Below, in pieces: positions 8,875 to 17,705 of a DNA stretch of 64,000 nucleotides. Source of the DNA: Opitutaceae bacterium (GTDB lineage Bacteria; Verrucomicrobiota; Verrucomicrobiia; Opitutales; Opitutaceae). Under the pieces are notes generated by a model. The model saw only the letters and a list, made by a program, of their open reading frames with translations, had not been told where the DNA came from and did no database searches. A program made the position numbers and the translations under genes. The DNA lies in NCBI GenBank assembly GCA_028284235.1, contig JANQSC010000032.1, positions 1-64,000 on the forward strand. Reading direction: 5' to 3'. Positions within the stretch are counted from its first letter, which is position 1, and every line of letters begins with the position of its first letter.

Positions 8875-9960
8875 CTAGACGGGCCTCGATTTCAACGAAC
8901 GAGCGATTTCCTCGATCACTCGTTCGGTCTCGTCCCAGCCAATGCAGCCGTCCGTCAACGACCGCTCCGAATCGTGCGACTCGCCCGGAAAGAAACTCTG
9001 ATTCCCCTCGCTCAAGTTGCTTTCCAGCATTAGCCCCGCAATCTCGGTCCGTCCTTGGCAATAGAGTTGAGCGACATTACGGGCGTTGGCGGCCTGGCGA
9101 CGGAAGTCCTTCCCCGAATTGGCGTGCGAACAATCGACCATGATCGGCCGCTCCAACGGATGCTCCCTCAACGCCTCGCAAGCCTGGGCAATCGACGCGG
9201 CATCGCAATTGGGACCACTCCGGCCGCCGCGCATGAATACATGGGCGTAGGGATTGCCCGCCGACCGCGCGATGCACGGCCGCCCGAACGAATCCGTCGC
9301 GAACGAGCTGTGAGGCTGGTTCGAAGCGACGACCGCGTTGACCGCGCTTCGCAAATCCCCCTCCAAATTGTTCTTCATCCCGATCGGGAGCGTCATCCCT
9401 GCCGCCATCTCCCTGTGAATCTGACTCTCCACAGTCCGCGCTCCAATCGAACCGTACGCCATTAAATCATGGATGTAGGGAGCCACGATTGGATTGAGAA
9501 ACTCCGTCGCGCAGCTCATCCCGAACTCGTTGATCCGAACCAGAAGCCGACGGGCGATTCCCAAACCATTGAGCCCCGCCGGCGAACCCGCCAAATCCGG
9601 GTCGTAAACCAGCCCTTTCCAGCCCACCACGCTTCTCGGCTTTTCGAAATAAACGCGCATCACCAAGAGAATCTCGTCCGCCACTCGATCCGCCAGCGCC
9701 TTGAGTCGGCTCGCGTACTCCAATGCAGCGTTTGTGTCGTGGATCGAGCACGGTCCGCAAAGAATCAACAACCTCTGATCGTCTACCCCTTCCAAAATAC
9801 GCTCGATCGAGCCCCGAGCGCGAGACACCCGCTCCTTAACGAAACCGTTGGCAGGAATCGAGGCCCTCAGATCGGCCGGCGGAGGCAGCAAGGTTGCGCC
9901 CGGCTCCAAATCCGCTCGTTCAGGTTCGGCTGTGTTTAAATCTAGTAGTTCCGTTTTCAT
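8875..9960 (-). CDS. 3-deoxy-7-phosphoheptulonate synthase (class I DAHP synthase)
   Basis: The 361-residue enzyme condenses phosphoenolpyruvate with erythrose 4-phosphate, the first step of the shikimate pathway to aromatic amino acids. Recognisable class I (AroFGH) motifs are ILCGPCSIHD near residue 67, MRVYFEKPRS and GWKGL around 101-116, and the C-terminal MVDCSHANSGKD metal-binding segment. The length is standard for the single-domain enzyme, with no chorismate mutase fusion. Which amino acid inhibits it cannot be decided by eye. It is monocistronic, between tRNA-Leu and a strong inverted repeat at 9984-10026. Confidence 0.95.
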   Translation of the reverse strand: MKTELLDLNTAEPERADLEPGATLLPPPADLRASIPANGFVKERVSRARGSIERILEGVDDQRLLILCGPCSIHDTNAALEYASRLKALADRVADEILLVMRVYFEKPRSVVGWKGLVYDPDLAGSPAGLNGLGIARRLLVRINEFGMSCATEFLNPIVAPYIHDLMAYGSIGARTVESQIHREMAAGMTLPIGMKNNLEGDLRSAVNAVVASNQPHSSFATDSFGRPCIARSAGNPYAHVFMRGGRSGPNCDAASIAQACEALREHPLERPIMVDCSHANSGKDFRRQAANARNVAQLYCQGRTEIAGLMLESNLSEGNQSFFPGESHDSERSLTDGCIGWDETERVIEEIARSLKSRPV

Positions 9961-9983
9961 TTATTTTCGTTGAGGCTATAAAC

Positions 9984-10026
9984 GCGAAAAGCCCTGGACT
10001 TCAAAATGAGGCCCAGGGCTTTTCGC
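9984..10026 (-). terminator. Strong 14-bp inverted repeat, probable terminator
   Basis: A perfect 14-bp stem (9984-9997 with 10013-10026) encloses a 15-nt loop. Each arm contains an AAAA/TTTT run at its outer part, so either strand ends the stem in a short U-run. It lies between the small minus-strand gene ending at 10054 and the start of the DAHP synthase gene, so on the minus strand it would end transcription of the small gene, or act as a leader hairpin of the synthase gene. Confidence 0.6.
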
Positions 10027-10053
10027 TAGATAAGTATCGATTAACGCGTACCG

Positions 10054-10149
10054 TCAGCTGACCTCTGGGTCGTTCCAGAAGAAGTAAAACCAAAAATAGG
10101 CGCTAGCGCTGGCGATCGTTCGAATCACGAGGAACAGAAGAGCGCGCAT
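10054..10149 (-). CDS. Possible 31-residue membrane peptide
   Basis: A short frame starting at ATG 10147-10149 encodes a peptide that is almost entirely one hydrophobic, aromatic-rich helix (MRALLFLVIRTIASASAYFW, then FYFFWNDPEVS). The frame stays open further upstream, but the residues added there look random. The candidate ends 28 bp before a strong inverted repeat, as expected for a short transcription unit. No Shine-Dalgarno is visible, which is not disqualifying in this window. No function can be assigned; chance cannot be excluded at this length. Confidence 0.3.
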   Translation of the reverse strand: MRALLFLVIRTIASASAYFWFYFFWNDPEVS

Positions 10150-10344
10150 CCCGGACAAAGTAAAACGCAAAAACCAACTGCTCGCAAAAGAGTGTCTTCC
10201 CTCACATTCCAGCACAAGCGATCCACTAGCTCCCACTACTCACACGACTATCGAACACCGTCGCTCAAGCAAATCCCGCCCAAACCCCATTTTCCACTCG
10301 CCTTCCCGCCGGGCGCTCGTTCTCTCGTTAAATCAATCGTACGT

Positions 10345-11727
10345 ATGCTTGAGAGGATCTCATCGCTAAGAAAACTGACACGGCGCGGCACCGCCACGAC
10401 CCTGCTTAGCCTGCTCGCCTCCGGACCGATTTGCGTGAACGCCAACAATTGGGTCGGCCAATTCCCCGAAAACTCGATCCCGCCTCTGCAGGAGATCCTC
10501 AACGCAGCGATGACCGAAGCCGATTCGATTCAGCTGCGCAATCTCGCCGAAACGGAGTACGAGGGGCGGAGACAAATCGCCAGCGCCCCAAAAAATCTAT
10601 CCATCGGTAGCTCTGTCACGCTACGAAAAGAACAAGACTTCGCCCAAGAAAACTCTCCAACCGCCGATCGGCTGCTGTACTCGATCCTGCTCTCTAAATC
10701 GCTCTACCATTGGGGCGCGCTTAAAGCCGGAAAAGAGAAAGGCGAAATCAGTCTAGAACTCGAAGAGCTCAGAACATTTGAACAATATCGAACGCTCGCC
10801 CTCGAAATTCGCAGACGCTACCTCGCCATCCTCGTGGCGAAAAAAGACTCGGAAATCAGCCGCCGCAACCTTGCGCGCAGCCAAAACCTGCTGGAGCGAG
10901 AACGCGTTCGACTCGACGCCGGCAACGCCTCTGTCATCCAAGTCTACAACATGGAAGTGAGCGTCAACGCCGCCGATCTCGACCGCCTTAGAAAAGAAAA
11001 CGCGTTCGAAGATCAAATCCAGGTACTCGCCCGTATCGTCGGAATCGAGCCTGAAGCGATTTCCCGAGATCTTCCTGACGAGATACCCACATTTACTCCT
11101 CTGGAAGCTGAGACGATCGCCGGCATGGAACAGTATTTTGCTGACGGAATCGCTTCGAGCTCGCGCATCCAGTCCAGCTCCAAGACCGTCGAGTACTATC
11201 AAAACGATCTGAAAATCACCAATCAGCGGCAAAAACCCAAAATCAATCTATCCGTCGGCCTCACGCAATACGAACTCGACCAGCTCGGAACCCGGCGCGA
11301 CCAGGAAATCGTTTACGGCGGCGTCACCATCAATTGGAACATCTTCGACGGAGGCGCCACGAAGGGCAACAAGACCTACGCCATGGCTCGCGTCGAAAGT
11401 GTTCGTCGACAGTACGAGTCCGCGAAATCTGAATACCGATTCAACCTCGAACGAGCCCAGAATTTGCTCGATTTGAACGCCCGCCTGCTCGCCCGAGAAG
11501 AAGCCGCGCTCTCCCAAGCTCAAAACTACGCCCGAGATATCGTCGTCGAGGTGGAACGAGGCCAGGCCTCCGTCGATGACCAAGACAAAGTCGAAACCGC
11601 GCTTGCCACTCAAGAAGCGCGCACCTACCGTGCAAGGGCCGAATACTTGAACGCCCTCGCCAGCATTTCATCTCTACTCGGATTCGACCCCTACACACAG
11701 AAGTTCATAGACTCCCGAGCGCGCTAG
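10345..11727 (+). CDS. TolC family outer-membrane efflux protein
   Basis: The 460-residue protein starts at the ATG at 10345, where a signal-peptide-like N-terminus appears (basic residues, a hydrophobic stretch TTLLSLLASG, then a likely cleavage before about residue 35). The rest is the long alpha-helical repeat structure of TolC-type channels: two blocks rich in heptads (about 55-240 and 280-450) and the beta-strand pieces NLSVGLTQYELDQ and GGVTINWNIFDGGAT, the latter being the hallmark strand-turn of the family. It would form an outer-membrane tunnel. The membrane-fusion adaptor follows 20 bp later; no inner-membrane pump is encoded nearby. Confidence 0.9.
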   Translation: MLERISSLRKLTRRGTATTLLSLLASGPICVNANNWVGQFPENSIPPLQEILNAAMTEADSIQLRNLAETEYEGRRQIASAPKNLSIGSSVTLRKEQDFAQENSPTADRLLYSILLSKSLYHWGALKAGKEKGEISLELEELRTFEQYRTLALEIRRRYLAILVAKKDSEISRRNLARSQNLLERERVRLDAGNASVIQVYNMEVSVNAADLDRLRKENAFEDQIQVLARIVGIEPEAISRDLPDEIPTFTPLEAETIAGMEQYFADGIASSSRIQSSSKTVEYYQNDLKITNQRQKPKINLSVGLTQYELDQLGTRRDQEIVYGGVTINWNIFDGGATKGNKTYAMARVESVRRQYESAKSEYRFNLERAQNLLDLNARLLAREEAALSQAQNYARDIVVEVERGQASVDDQDKVETALATQEARTYRARAEYLNALASISSLLGFDPYTQKFIDSRAR

Positions 11728-11747
11728 CGTCCCGAGCCACAATCGAA

Positions 11748-12860
11748 ATGAAAGCCGGAACTGTATTCAAAATTATAATCCCATTGGCCGTCGCCGGCGC
11801 AATTGGCTACTACATTCTGCAGAGCTCCATACCCACGGCAATCGTCTCGAAAGCCACGCGAAGCACCGCCGTCAACGCCGTTCCCGGAACGGTCGCGGTC
11901 ATCGCGGAAAAGGAAATGCTCATAAAAGGAGAGCACGGAGGGCGCGTAGCCATCTCAAATCTGGAGAAGGGAGGAATCGTATCCAGTGGTGATATACTCA
12001 TCCAGCTCGACACCGGCGACATCGATCTCGACCTTGAAAAGGCGGAAAACGAATATCGACAAGCGGAGCGGAATATCGAAATTCGCTCGCCGCTACAGCT
12101 TCAGCTGGAATCCAGCAAGGAAGCGCTGAGCGACCTCGAATTCAGATTCAAAAACGGCGGCGTGCGCGAGGTCGACGTCACCCGGGCCCAACGAGCCCTG
12201 GCGAAAATCGAAGACGACATCGATCGCGAGAAACTCAAAAACGACTCCCAGCTAGAAGCGCTCGACATCGTCATCAAGCGTCTCAAGCGCCAGAAGTCGA
12301 AAATGACAATCACTTCGCCCATCGACGGGATCATAACCGATATCTTCGCCCACAAGGGCGACCTAATCGGCGGCGGGGCCACAATCGCCAAAGTCGTTTC
12401 CCTGTCGAGAATTGTCGAAGTCAAAGTGAGCGAAGAGCACTTTGAGGGGCTCGAAATCGGCATGCCCGCGCGGGTCTCGTTCCTCGGCATCGACTCAGTG
12501 CCCTTCAAAGCGGAAGTCGAGCAGATCATTCCCGTCGCCGACCAGAGCACTCAACGCTTTACCGTGCACCTTAAAGTCGACATCGATCCCAACCGGCTCG
12601 ATCCGGGCCTCACGGGCGACGCCACCATCACTCTGGACGAAAACCAGAACGCGCTGCAAGTCCCCCGTCAAGCGATTGTCGCCAACAAGGCCCTCGTCGT
12701 GGAAAGTGGAACCGTAGTCGAAAAAGAAATACAGACAGGCTATACAAGTATCACCATGATCGAAGTGCTGGATGGCCTGGACGACGACGACTTGGTCATC
12801 GTGGAAGATCTCCACCTCTTCGAGGGCGGCGACCGCGTTTCGGCGCAGCTTAAGAACTAG
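11748..12860 (+). CDS. HlyD/RND-type periplasmic adaptor subunit
   Basis: The 370-residue membrane-fusion protein has an N-terminal anchor helix at about 7-25, a lipoyl-like half (GGRVAISNLEKGGIVSSGDIL, about 63-85), a helical hairpin of charged heptads at about 95-185, the second lipoyl half (MTITSPIDGIITDIFAHKGD, about 185-205) and beta-barrel sequence to the end. It would link an inner-membrane exporter to the TolC-type channel encoded directly upstream. The two genes are 20 bp apart and form an operon. The partner pump, whether ABC or RND, is not in this neighbourhood, so it must be elsewhere or be one of the ABC-2 systems in this window. Confidence 0.9.
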   Translation: MKAGTVFKIIIPLAVAGAIGYYILQSSIPTAIVSKATRSTAVNAVPGTVAVIAEKEMLIKGEHGGRVAISNLEKGGIVSSGDILIQLDTGDIDLDLEKAENEYRQAERNIEIRSPLQLQLESSKEALSDLEFRFKNGGVREVDVTRAQRALAKIEDDIDREKLKNDSQLEALDIVIKRLKRQKSKMTITSPIDGIITDIFAHKGDLIGGGATIAKVVSLSRIVEVKVSEEHFEGLEIGMPARVSFLGIDSVPFKAEVEQIIPVADQSTQRFTVHLKVDIDPNRLDPGLTGDATITLDENQNALQVPRQAIVANKALVVESGTVVEKEIQTGYTSITMIEVLDGLDDDDLVIVEDLHLFEGGDRVSAQLKN

Positions 12861-12873
12861 TTAACCCGTCGCC

Positions 12874-13779
12874 TCACCAGAGCGGCGCTGCGTATTCTCC
12901 TTGCGCGAACAGCGATTCGATCTCCGATTTGACCACAGGCAGATCCTCGCGATGCGTCACACCGAGCCATCGACTCGAGCAATCGAGGACTCGAGCCCGA
13001 GCTCCCTCCGACCGCAACATCGCATCCACCGCGAACGGCAAATAAAACTCCGTAGGATTGGCCGGATCGTACGATTCTAAAAACGCCGCCATCTGTGTCT
13101 CCAGATCCTTGGAAAAGGCCTCGGGGAACCCCCAGCAATTTAGCGAGACTCGGACATCGCTATCGAGCTCGACTTCCTCGCCAATCGAATTGCGCCCGGT
13201 GATGCCGCCCGATACCTCCGAACGCCGAATCTCCGTGTGCTCCTCCACCGAATCGAGAACGTCTCCGTCGCTCGAATGGCAAATCCCCCGCGAAACTGAT
13301 CCATTCTCGGACAGCGTGTTCGCCAACGCGTAACCGACCAAAGCGTACTCTCGGTCGCTCAACGAAGGATTCGCCAGAAAAGCGCCCAGCGAATGGAACG
13401 CCTGCTTCCCGTAAAAGTCGTCCGCATTGATCACCGCGAACGGCCCCGCGAGTTCACCTCGCGCCGCGTACACCGCGTGGGCGGTTCCCCAAGGCTTCTC
13501 CCGATCGCCCGCGAGTTCCGCCCGGCAGGGCAAGTCGTCGAGCTCCTGGAACGCGAAGCCCACGTCAATTCGTCCCTCGTAGCGTTCGCGCACGACGCTG
13601 AACGCCGCTTCCATTTCCTTCCGAATGACAAACACGACCTTGCCAAAGCCGTTCTCAGCCGCGTCGAACACCGAAAAATCCAAAATCCACTCGCCGTTTG
13701 GACCGACCGGCTCGATCTGCTTCAAGCCGCCGAATCGGCTCCCCATCCCCGCCGCCAGTACCAACAAAGTAGGTTTCAT
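12874..13779 (-). CDS. Nucleotidyltransferase of the sugar-1-phosphate type
   Basis: The 301-residue protein begins with the nucleotide-binding signature LAAGMGSRFGGLKQ (8-21), followed by PVGPNGEWILDF, typical of NTP_transferase proteins that activate sugar phosphates to NDP-sugars. VINADDFYG (about residues 118-126) matches the metal-binding DD/D region. I start at ATG 13779 because that gives the family's usual N-terminus immediately before the signature. It is a single gene between convergent and divergent neighbours, so its sugar substrate cannot be inferred from context. A cell-surface polysaccharide or glycosylation precursor role is likely. Confidence 0.85.
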   Translation of the reverse strand: MKPTLLVLAAGMGSRFGGLKQIEPVGPNGEWILDFSVFDAAENGFGKVVFVIRKEMEAAFSVVRERYEGRIDVGFAFQELDDLPCRAELAGDREKPWGTAHAVYAARGELAGPFAVINADDFYGKQAFHSLGAFLANPSLSDREYALVGYALANTLSENGSVSRGICHSSDGDVLDSVEEHTEIRRSEVSGGITGRNSIGEEVELDSDVRVSLNCWGFPEAFSKDLETQMAAFLESYDPANPTEFYLPFAVDAMLRSEGARARVLDCSSRWLGVTHREDLPVVKSEIESLFAQGEYAAPLW

Positions 13780-13917
13780 TCCTCGCTTGTCTGCCCATAA
13801 TACCCCTCTTGGCAATCGATTAATCGAGACCGAGCCGCTTTCCTGCCCGTCGAGTCAAAACCATGCTTGCCTCCCCTGAACGACCCGAATAGCTGTCAGG
13901 TTCATTTAAACGCGCCA

Positions 13918-14295
13918 ATGGAATCGAAATACCTGGGAAAAACCGTCACCGAGCCCGTAGAGGAGCTCGACGCGATTCCAGCCCCAAGCGGCCTCGGAAG
14001 CGTCACTCTCACCTCCGACGAAGTCTCCAGTTCGTGCCCCATCACCGGGCAGCCAGACTTCTATACCGTGAAAATCGAATACCGACCCAACGAACGGTGC
14101 ATCGAGTCCAAGAGCCTAAAACTCTACCTTTGGGGATTCGCCCGGCGCCCCGTTTTCGCGGAAGCGATGGCCGCCGAAATCCGGGACCGCGTCGTCGCGG
14201 ACATCGTCCCCATGACCTGCCGCGTCACCACCCTCCAAAAGCCGCGCGGAGGCATCAGCATCGAAACCGTCGCCGAATATCCCAATCCAGAGTGA
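13918..14295 (+). CDS. queF: NADPH-dependent 7-cyano-7-deazaguanine reductase (preQ1 synthase)
   Basis: The 125-residue cytosolic enzyme reduces preQ0 to preQ1 in queuosine biosynthesis, the modification later installed at the wobble base of GUN-anticodon tRNAs. The unimodular YkvM-type length fits. Catalytic C40 lies in SSCPITGQPDF with the general acid D47, and the QueF signature ESKSLKLYL spans 63-71. The ATG at 13918 gives the standard N-terminus; an earlier in-frame start adds unrelated residues. No other queuosine gene is adjacent, and I could not find a preQ1 riboswitch in the 100 bases upstream. Confidence 0.97.
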   Translation: MESKYLGKTVTEPVEELDAIPAPSGLGSVTLTSDEVSSSCPITGQPDFYTVKIEYRPNERCIESKSLKLYLWGFARRPVFAEAMAAEIRDRVVADIVPMTCRVTTLQKPRGGISIETVAEYPNPE

Positions 14296-14320
14296 ACTCG
14301 AACGAGCGACCCCACCCTGT

Positions 14321-15115
14321 ATGACGATTCTGGATAAACTCGAACGCAAGCTTGGCTCCTGGGCCATTCCCAATATCGCCGCCTATCTCGTCGCCGGACA
14401 ATTGATCGTTTGGCTACTCTCGCTCCGCTTCATCAATCCCGACGGAACCAACACCTTCCTAGAGTTGATGTACTTCGACTCTAAGCTCGTGCTGCAGGGA
14501 GAAATCTGGCGCATCTTCGCCTTCCCGCTGATCCCCCCGCTCAGCGATCCCATATTCCTCATATTCGCTTGGTACATTTTCTACATGATCTCCGGGGCGC
14601 TCGAGAGCCAATGGGGCGCCTTTCGCCTCAACGTCTACATGCTTCTCGGCGCGTGCCTCGGCATGCTCTTCGCCTTCCTTCTTCCCGGAGTTCCCATCAC
14701 CAATGAATTTTGGGGGCAGAGCGTGTTCCTGGCCTTCGCCTACCTCTTTCCCAATTTCGAACTACGCCTGTTCTTCATTCTCCCCGTCAAAGTAAAATGG
14801 CTCGGGTGGATCGCCTGGGGCTACCTCGGACTTATCTTCTTCTCCAATCCCTGGCAGGTTAAGATCTTCCTGATGGCCAGTGTCCTCAACTACTTCCTCT
14901 TCTTCGGGCGCGACATTCTGCTGACCATGAGAAACAAGAAGCGCGTGGCGGAAATGAAGGCGGAAAAGACCAAGTTCGAAGCCGAACCCTTCCACGTATG
15001 CGGCACCTGCGGAGCGACCGACAAGTCTCATCCGGAACGCGAATTCCGCTACCGTGACGACGAGTGCATCTGCGACGACTGCCTCGCCAAAGAAAAAGCC
15101 GCCGCCAACTCGTAA
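14321..15115 (+). CDS. Rhomboid-like membrane protein with C-terminal zinc ribbon
   Basis: The 264-residue protein has about six hydrophobic segments and rhomboid/Derlin-like layout: GEIWRIFAFPLIPP (60-73) resembles the loop-1 region and ESQWGAFRLNVYMLLG (95-110) the WR-type loop. The catalytic GxSG serine and the helix-6 histidine are absent (the nearest serine, S134 in WGQSVFLAF, is not in GxSG), so it should be a pseudoprotease. The last 45 residues carry cysteines C227, C230, C249, C251 and C254 around a short basic segment, which looks like a zinc ribbon facing the cytoplasm. It starts 25 bp after queF and is probably cotranscribed. Confidence 0.8.
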   Translation: MTILDKLERKLGSWAIPNIAAYLVAGQLIVWLLSLRFINPDGTNTFLELMYFDSKLVLQGEIWRIFAFPLIPPLSDPIFLIFAWYIFYMISGALESQWGAFRLNVYMLLGACLGMLFAFLLPGVPITNEFWGQSVFLAFAYLFPNFELRLFFILPVKVKWLGWIAWGYLGLIFFSNPWQVKIFLMASVLNYFLFFGRDILLTMRNKKRVAEMKAEKTKFEAEPFHVCGTCGATDKSHPEREFRYRDDECICDDCLAKEKAAANS

Positions 15116-15178
15116 GTTTAGGAACGAGGAGTGAATAATTAGATGGCGTCAAACCCATCGCCCTGGAAGGGCGCCCAT

Positions 15179-15330
15179 TTGCGGCGCAGCCGCAACCAGC
15201 GAACGGAGAGAGCGTTGTTCAAAAACATCGGTCGTTCCGACCTAGAGTCTCCGCGTTGCGGAGCCAATGGGCGTTCGTTGAATACGAACGATGAGTTTGG
15301 AGCCACGAAAAGGCTCGAACTCATCCCAGA
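15179..15330. repeat. Intergenic string of short hairpins
   Basis: The intergenic region holds at least four perfect hairpins with tiny loops: TTGCGGC-GCA-GCCGCAA (15179-15195), GGTCG-TTC-CGACC (15230-15242), CTCCGC-GTT-GCGGAG (15250-15264) and CGTTCGT with ACGAACG around a 5-base loop (15272-15290). A longer imperfect stem follows (GAGTT..GAGCC with GGCTC..AACTC, about 15293-15323). The part 15225-15282 is similar to the reverse complement of 56868-56925, which shows that it is a dispersed element. It lies between the 3' ends of two convergent genes. Confidence 0.7.
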
Positions 15331-15354
15331 GTTCTCTCCTGATTGAAACTCAGG

Positions 15355-16257
15355 CTAAGCTCCAATGTATTCCCCCAACAAGTCACCCATCTTTGAATAC
15401 ACTTCCAACGACCGCGCCGAATTCTCAATCAAATCCGCCGCAAGTTTGATCTCGCCCGCTTCAAAAACCGTCGCCACACAAGACCCGCCAAACGCGAAGC
15501 AGCCCAGTTCATCCCCTTTGCTCACCTCCTCGCCAGCGCCGCGCGTCATGTGAATCCGCCCGACGCAAGTCGCCCCGATCGCCACGAACGCCACCGAGCC
15601 GAAATGCTCCGACTCGATCAGCGACAGTGTTCGCTTGTTCTCCCAAAGGTAGCCCAGTCGACGCCGCAAGGCGATCGGACTGACGCTGAACAAGTCACCC
15701 CCAATCTCCGATTGCTGTGTCAACCGCCCCGAGACTGGCGAGTGAAAGCGATGATAGTCAACCGGGCAAAGCCGCGAAATTACCAAAGAACCGCCCGCAA
15801 ACTGCTCAGCCAACTCCGCGCTCCCCAAAAACCGCTCCAGATCGAACGACTGTCCTTTCACATAGAAAACGTCAGCCACCGACACGTTGGGAACTGCCAA
15901 ATGCCGCCCGTCCGCCGGGAAACAAACCGCCTGGTCGCCCGTCGCAATTGGCCGCGCCTCGGGCGTGAGCTTCCGATAGAAAAACTCGTTGAACGATCCA
16001 AAGGACTCACGACTCTCGGCACACTCCTCCATGTCGATCCCGTATCGCTCGATAAACGGCCCCACTTTCGAGCGACTCCCCGGACGATCCATACGCCAGC
16101 CGTACCAAGCGCTGAAGAGCGACCGCTTGACCAAAAGAGCGAGGGCTAATCGGCCAAACGGATTCTCGTAGGTCCAACGCAAATACGATTCGCCGTAAAT
16201 CGTCTCGGTCTCGATCGATCGTCTGTATCGATCGTAATATTGAATGGAATCGGCCAA
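15355..16257 (-). CDS. psd: Phosphatidylserine decarboxylase proenzyme
   Basis: The 300-residue inner-membrane-associated enzyme makes phosphatidylethanolamine from phosphatidylserine. It self-cleaves to form a pyruvoyl group; the cleavage site is the GGS at 257-259 (S259) within FAFGGSCVATVFEAG. The catalytic charge-relay segment CPVDYHRFHSPVSG is at 164-177 and supplies D167 and H169. The length is typical of the eukaryote-like or type II bacterial form that uses GGS instead of LGST. It starts 16 bp downstream of the asnS stop, on the same strand. PssA is not in the window. Confidence 0.95.
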   Translation of the reverse strand: MADSIQYYDRYRRSIETETIYGESYLRWTYENPFGRLALALLVKRSLFSAWYGWRMDRPGSRSKVGPFIERYGIDMEECAESRESFGSFNEFFYRKLTPEARPIATGDQAVCFPADGRHLAVPNVSVADVFYVKGQSFDLERFLGSAELAEQFAGGSLVISRLCPVDYHRFHSPVSGRLTQQSEIGGDLFSVSPIALRRRLGYLWENKRTLSLIESEHFGSVAFVAIGATCVGRIHMTRGAGEEVSKGDELGCFAFGGSCVATVFEAGEIKLAADLIENSARSLEVYSKMGDLLGEYIGA

Positions 16258-16273
16258 AACCTGAAACCTCGAA

Positions 16274-17659
16274 TCAAATACTACCCGGTGTGCGAGCGAA
16301 CGGGATCACGTCCCGAATGTTCGCCACTCCAGTGACGAACATGAGCAACCGTTCGAATCCCAACCCGAAACCGGCGTGCGGGACTGTTCCAAAACGCCTC
16401 AAATCGACGTACCAGCTATACTCCTCTTCACTAATCCCGTGCTTCGACATGTTCTCTCGCAGTGTATCCAATCGTTCCTCACGTTGACTTCCTCCAACGA
16501 TTTCGCCGATTCCCGGAACCAGCACATCCATCGCCGCCACTGTCTTGCCATCGTCGTTTACTCGCATGTAGAAGGGCTTAATGTCCTTCGGGTAGTCGTA
16601 CACCGTCACAGGGCTCTTGAAATGCTCTTCCGTCAGATAACGCTCGTGCTCCGACTGCAAGTTCGCCCCCCACTCGACTGGGTATTCCCACGTCTTGCCG
16701 GACTGGAGCAAGATTTCAACTGCCTCCGTATAGGACACCCGATTGAACGGACGCTCAACCACGAACTTCAATCGCTCCTCCAGCCCCTTGTCTACGAAAT
16801 TGAAGAAGAGCTCCAGATCGCTTTGGCATGTATCCAAAATATCCTGAATCACCCACTTCACAAACTCCTCCGCCCAATCCATATCCTGCTGCAAGTCGCA
16901 AAACGCGATCTCCGGCTCCACCATCCAAAACTCGCTGGCGTGGCGGGACGTATTGGAGTTCTCCGCCCGAAAGGTCGGACCAAAAGTGTAGATTTTCCCC
17001 AGCGACGTCGCAAAGGCCTCCCCTTCCAACTGGCCGCTCACGGTCAAGTAAGTGGGCTGAGCGAAAAAGTCCCGGGAGTAGTCGACCTGACCGTCCTCCG
17101 TCTTGGGCGGCGACTCCATGTCAAGCGCGGTGACCCGAAACAGATCCCCCGCCCCCTCGCAGTCGCTGGCAGTAATGATTGGCGTGTTCACATAGAAAAA
17201 GCCCCGCTCCTGGAAAAAGCGGTGAATCGCGAAGGACAACCGGCTTCGCACCCGGAACACGGCTCCGAACAAATTGGCCCGCGGCCTCAGGTGGGAAATC
17301 TCCCTTAGAAACTCGAGCGAATGGCGCTTCTTCTGGAGCGGAAACTCCTCGGGAGCCTCGCCGACAAGGGCCACCGCAGCCGCTTGCACTTCCCATTTTT
17401 GGCCTTTGCCCTGAGATGGGATGAGGTTCCCCGTCACCGAAACCGACGCCCCCGTTCGGACCGTTTTCAAGGAGTCGAAATTTTCGACATCGCGCGTCAC
17501 CACAATTTGGATATTTTTCAGGGAGGACCCGTCATTCAATTCGAGAAAGAAGAAATCTTTCGAATCCCGGCGCGTTCGCACCCATCCTTGGATCAATACG
17601 TCCGCGCGTTCCGCTTCGCTTTCGATCAACGCCGCGATTTCAGTTCGTTTCTGTGACAT
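16274..17659 (-). CDS. asnS: Asparagine--tRNA ligase
   Basis: The 461-residue class II synthetase charges tRNA-Asn directly, so this organism need not rely on the amidotransferase route. An N-terminal OB-fold anticodon-binding domain (about 18-100, [22 protein letters not shown]) is followed by the class II core. Motif 2 is [21 protein letters not shown] (near 230-250) and motif 3 is [14 protein letters not shown] (near 433-446). The H-A-S-E-F stretch and the length fit AsnRS rather than AspRS, which is about 590 residues. It ends 16 bp before psd. Confidence 0.97.
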   Translation of the reverse strand: MSQKRTEIAALIESEAERADVLIQGWVRTRRDSKDFFFLELNDGSSLKNIQIVVTRDVENFDSLKTVRTGASVSVTGNLIPSQGKGQKWEVQAAAVALVGEAPEEFPLQKKRHSLEFLREISHLRPRANLFGAVFRVRSRLSFAIHRFFQERGFFYVNTPIITASDCEGAGDLFRVTALDMESPPKTEDGQVDYSRDFFAQPTYLTVSGQLEGEAFATSLGKIYTFGPTFRAENSNTSRHASEFWMVEPEIAFCDLQQDMDWAEEFVKWVIQDILDTCQSDLELFFNFVDKGLEERLKFVVERPFNRVSYTEAVEILLQSGKTWEYPVEWGANLQSEHERYLTEEHFKSPVTVYDYPKDIKPFYMRVNDDGKTVAAMDVLVPGIGEIVGGSQREERLDTLRENMSKHGISEEEYSWYVDLRRFGTVPHAGFGLGFERLLMFVTGVANIRDVIPFARTPGSI

Positions 17660-17705
17660 AGTTGGAATCAGCTAATATAAAAGAGGCAATTCTCCCGGAG
17701 CTTCA

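Noticed and set aside
13780..13917. A preQ1 riboswitch upstream of queF
   Set aside because: I looked for the compact preQ1-I aptamer (a short GC hairpin and an A-rich tail) and did not find it.
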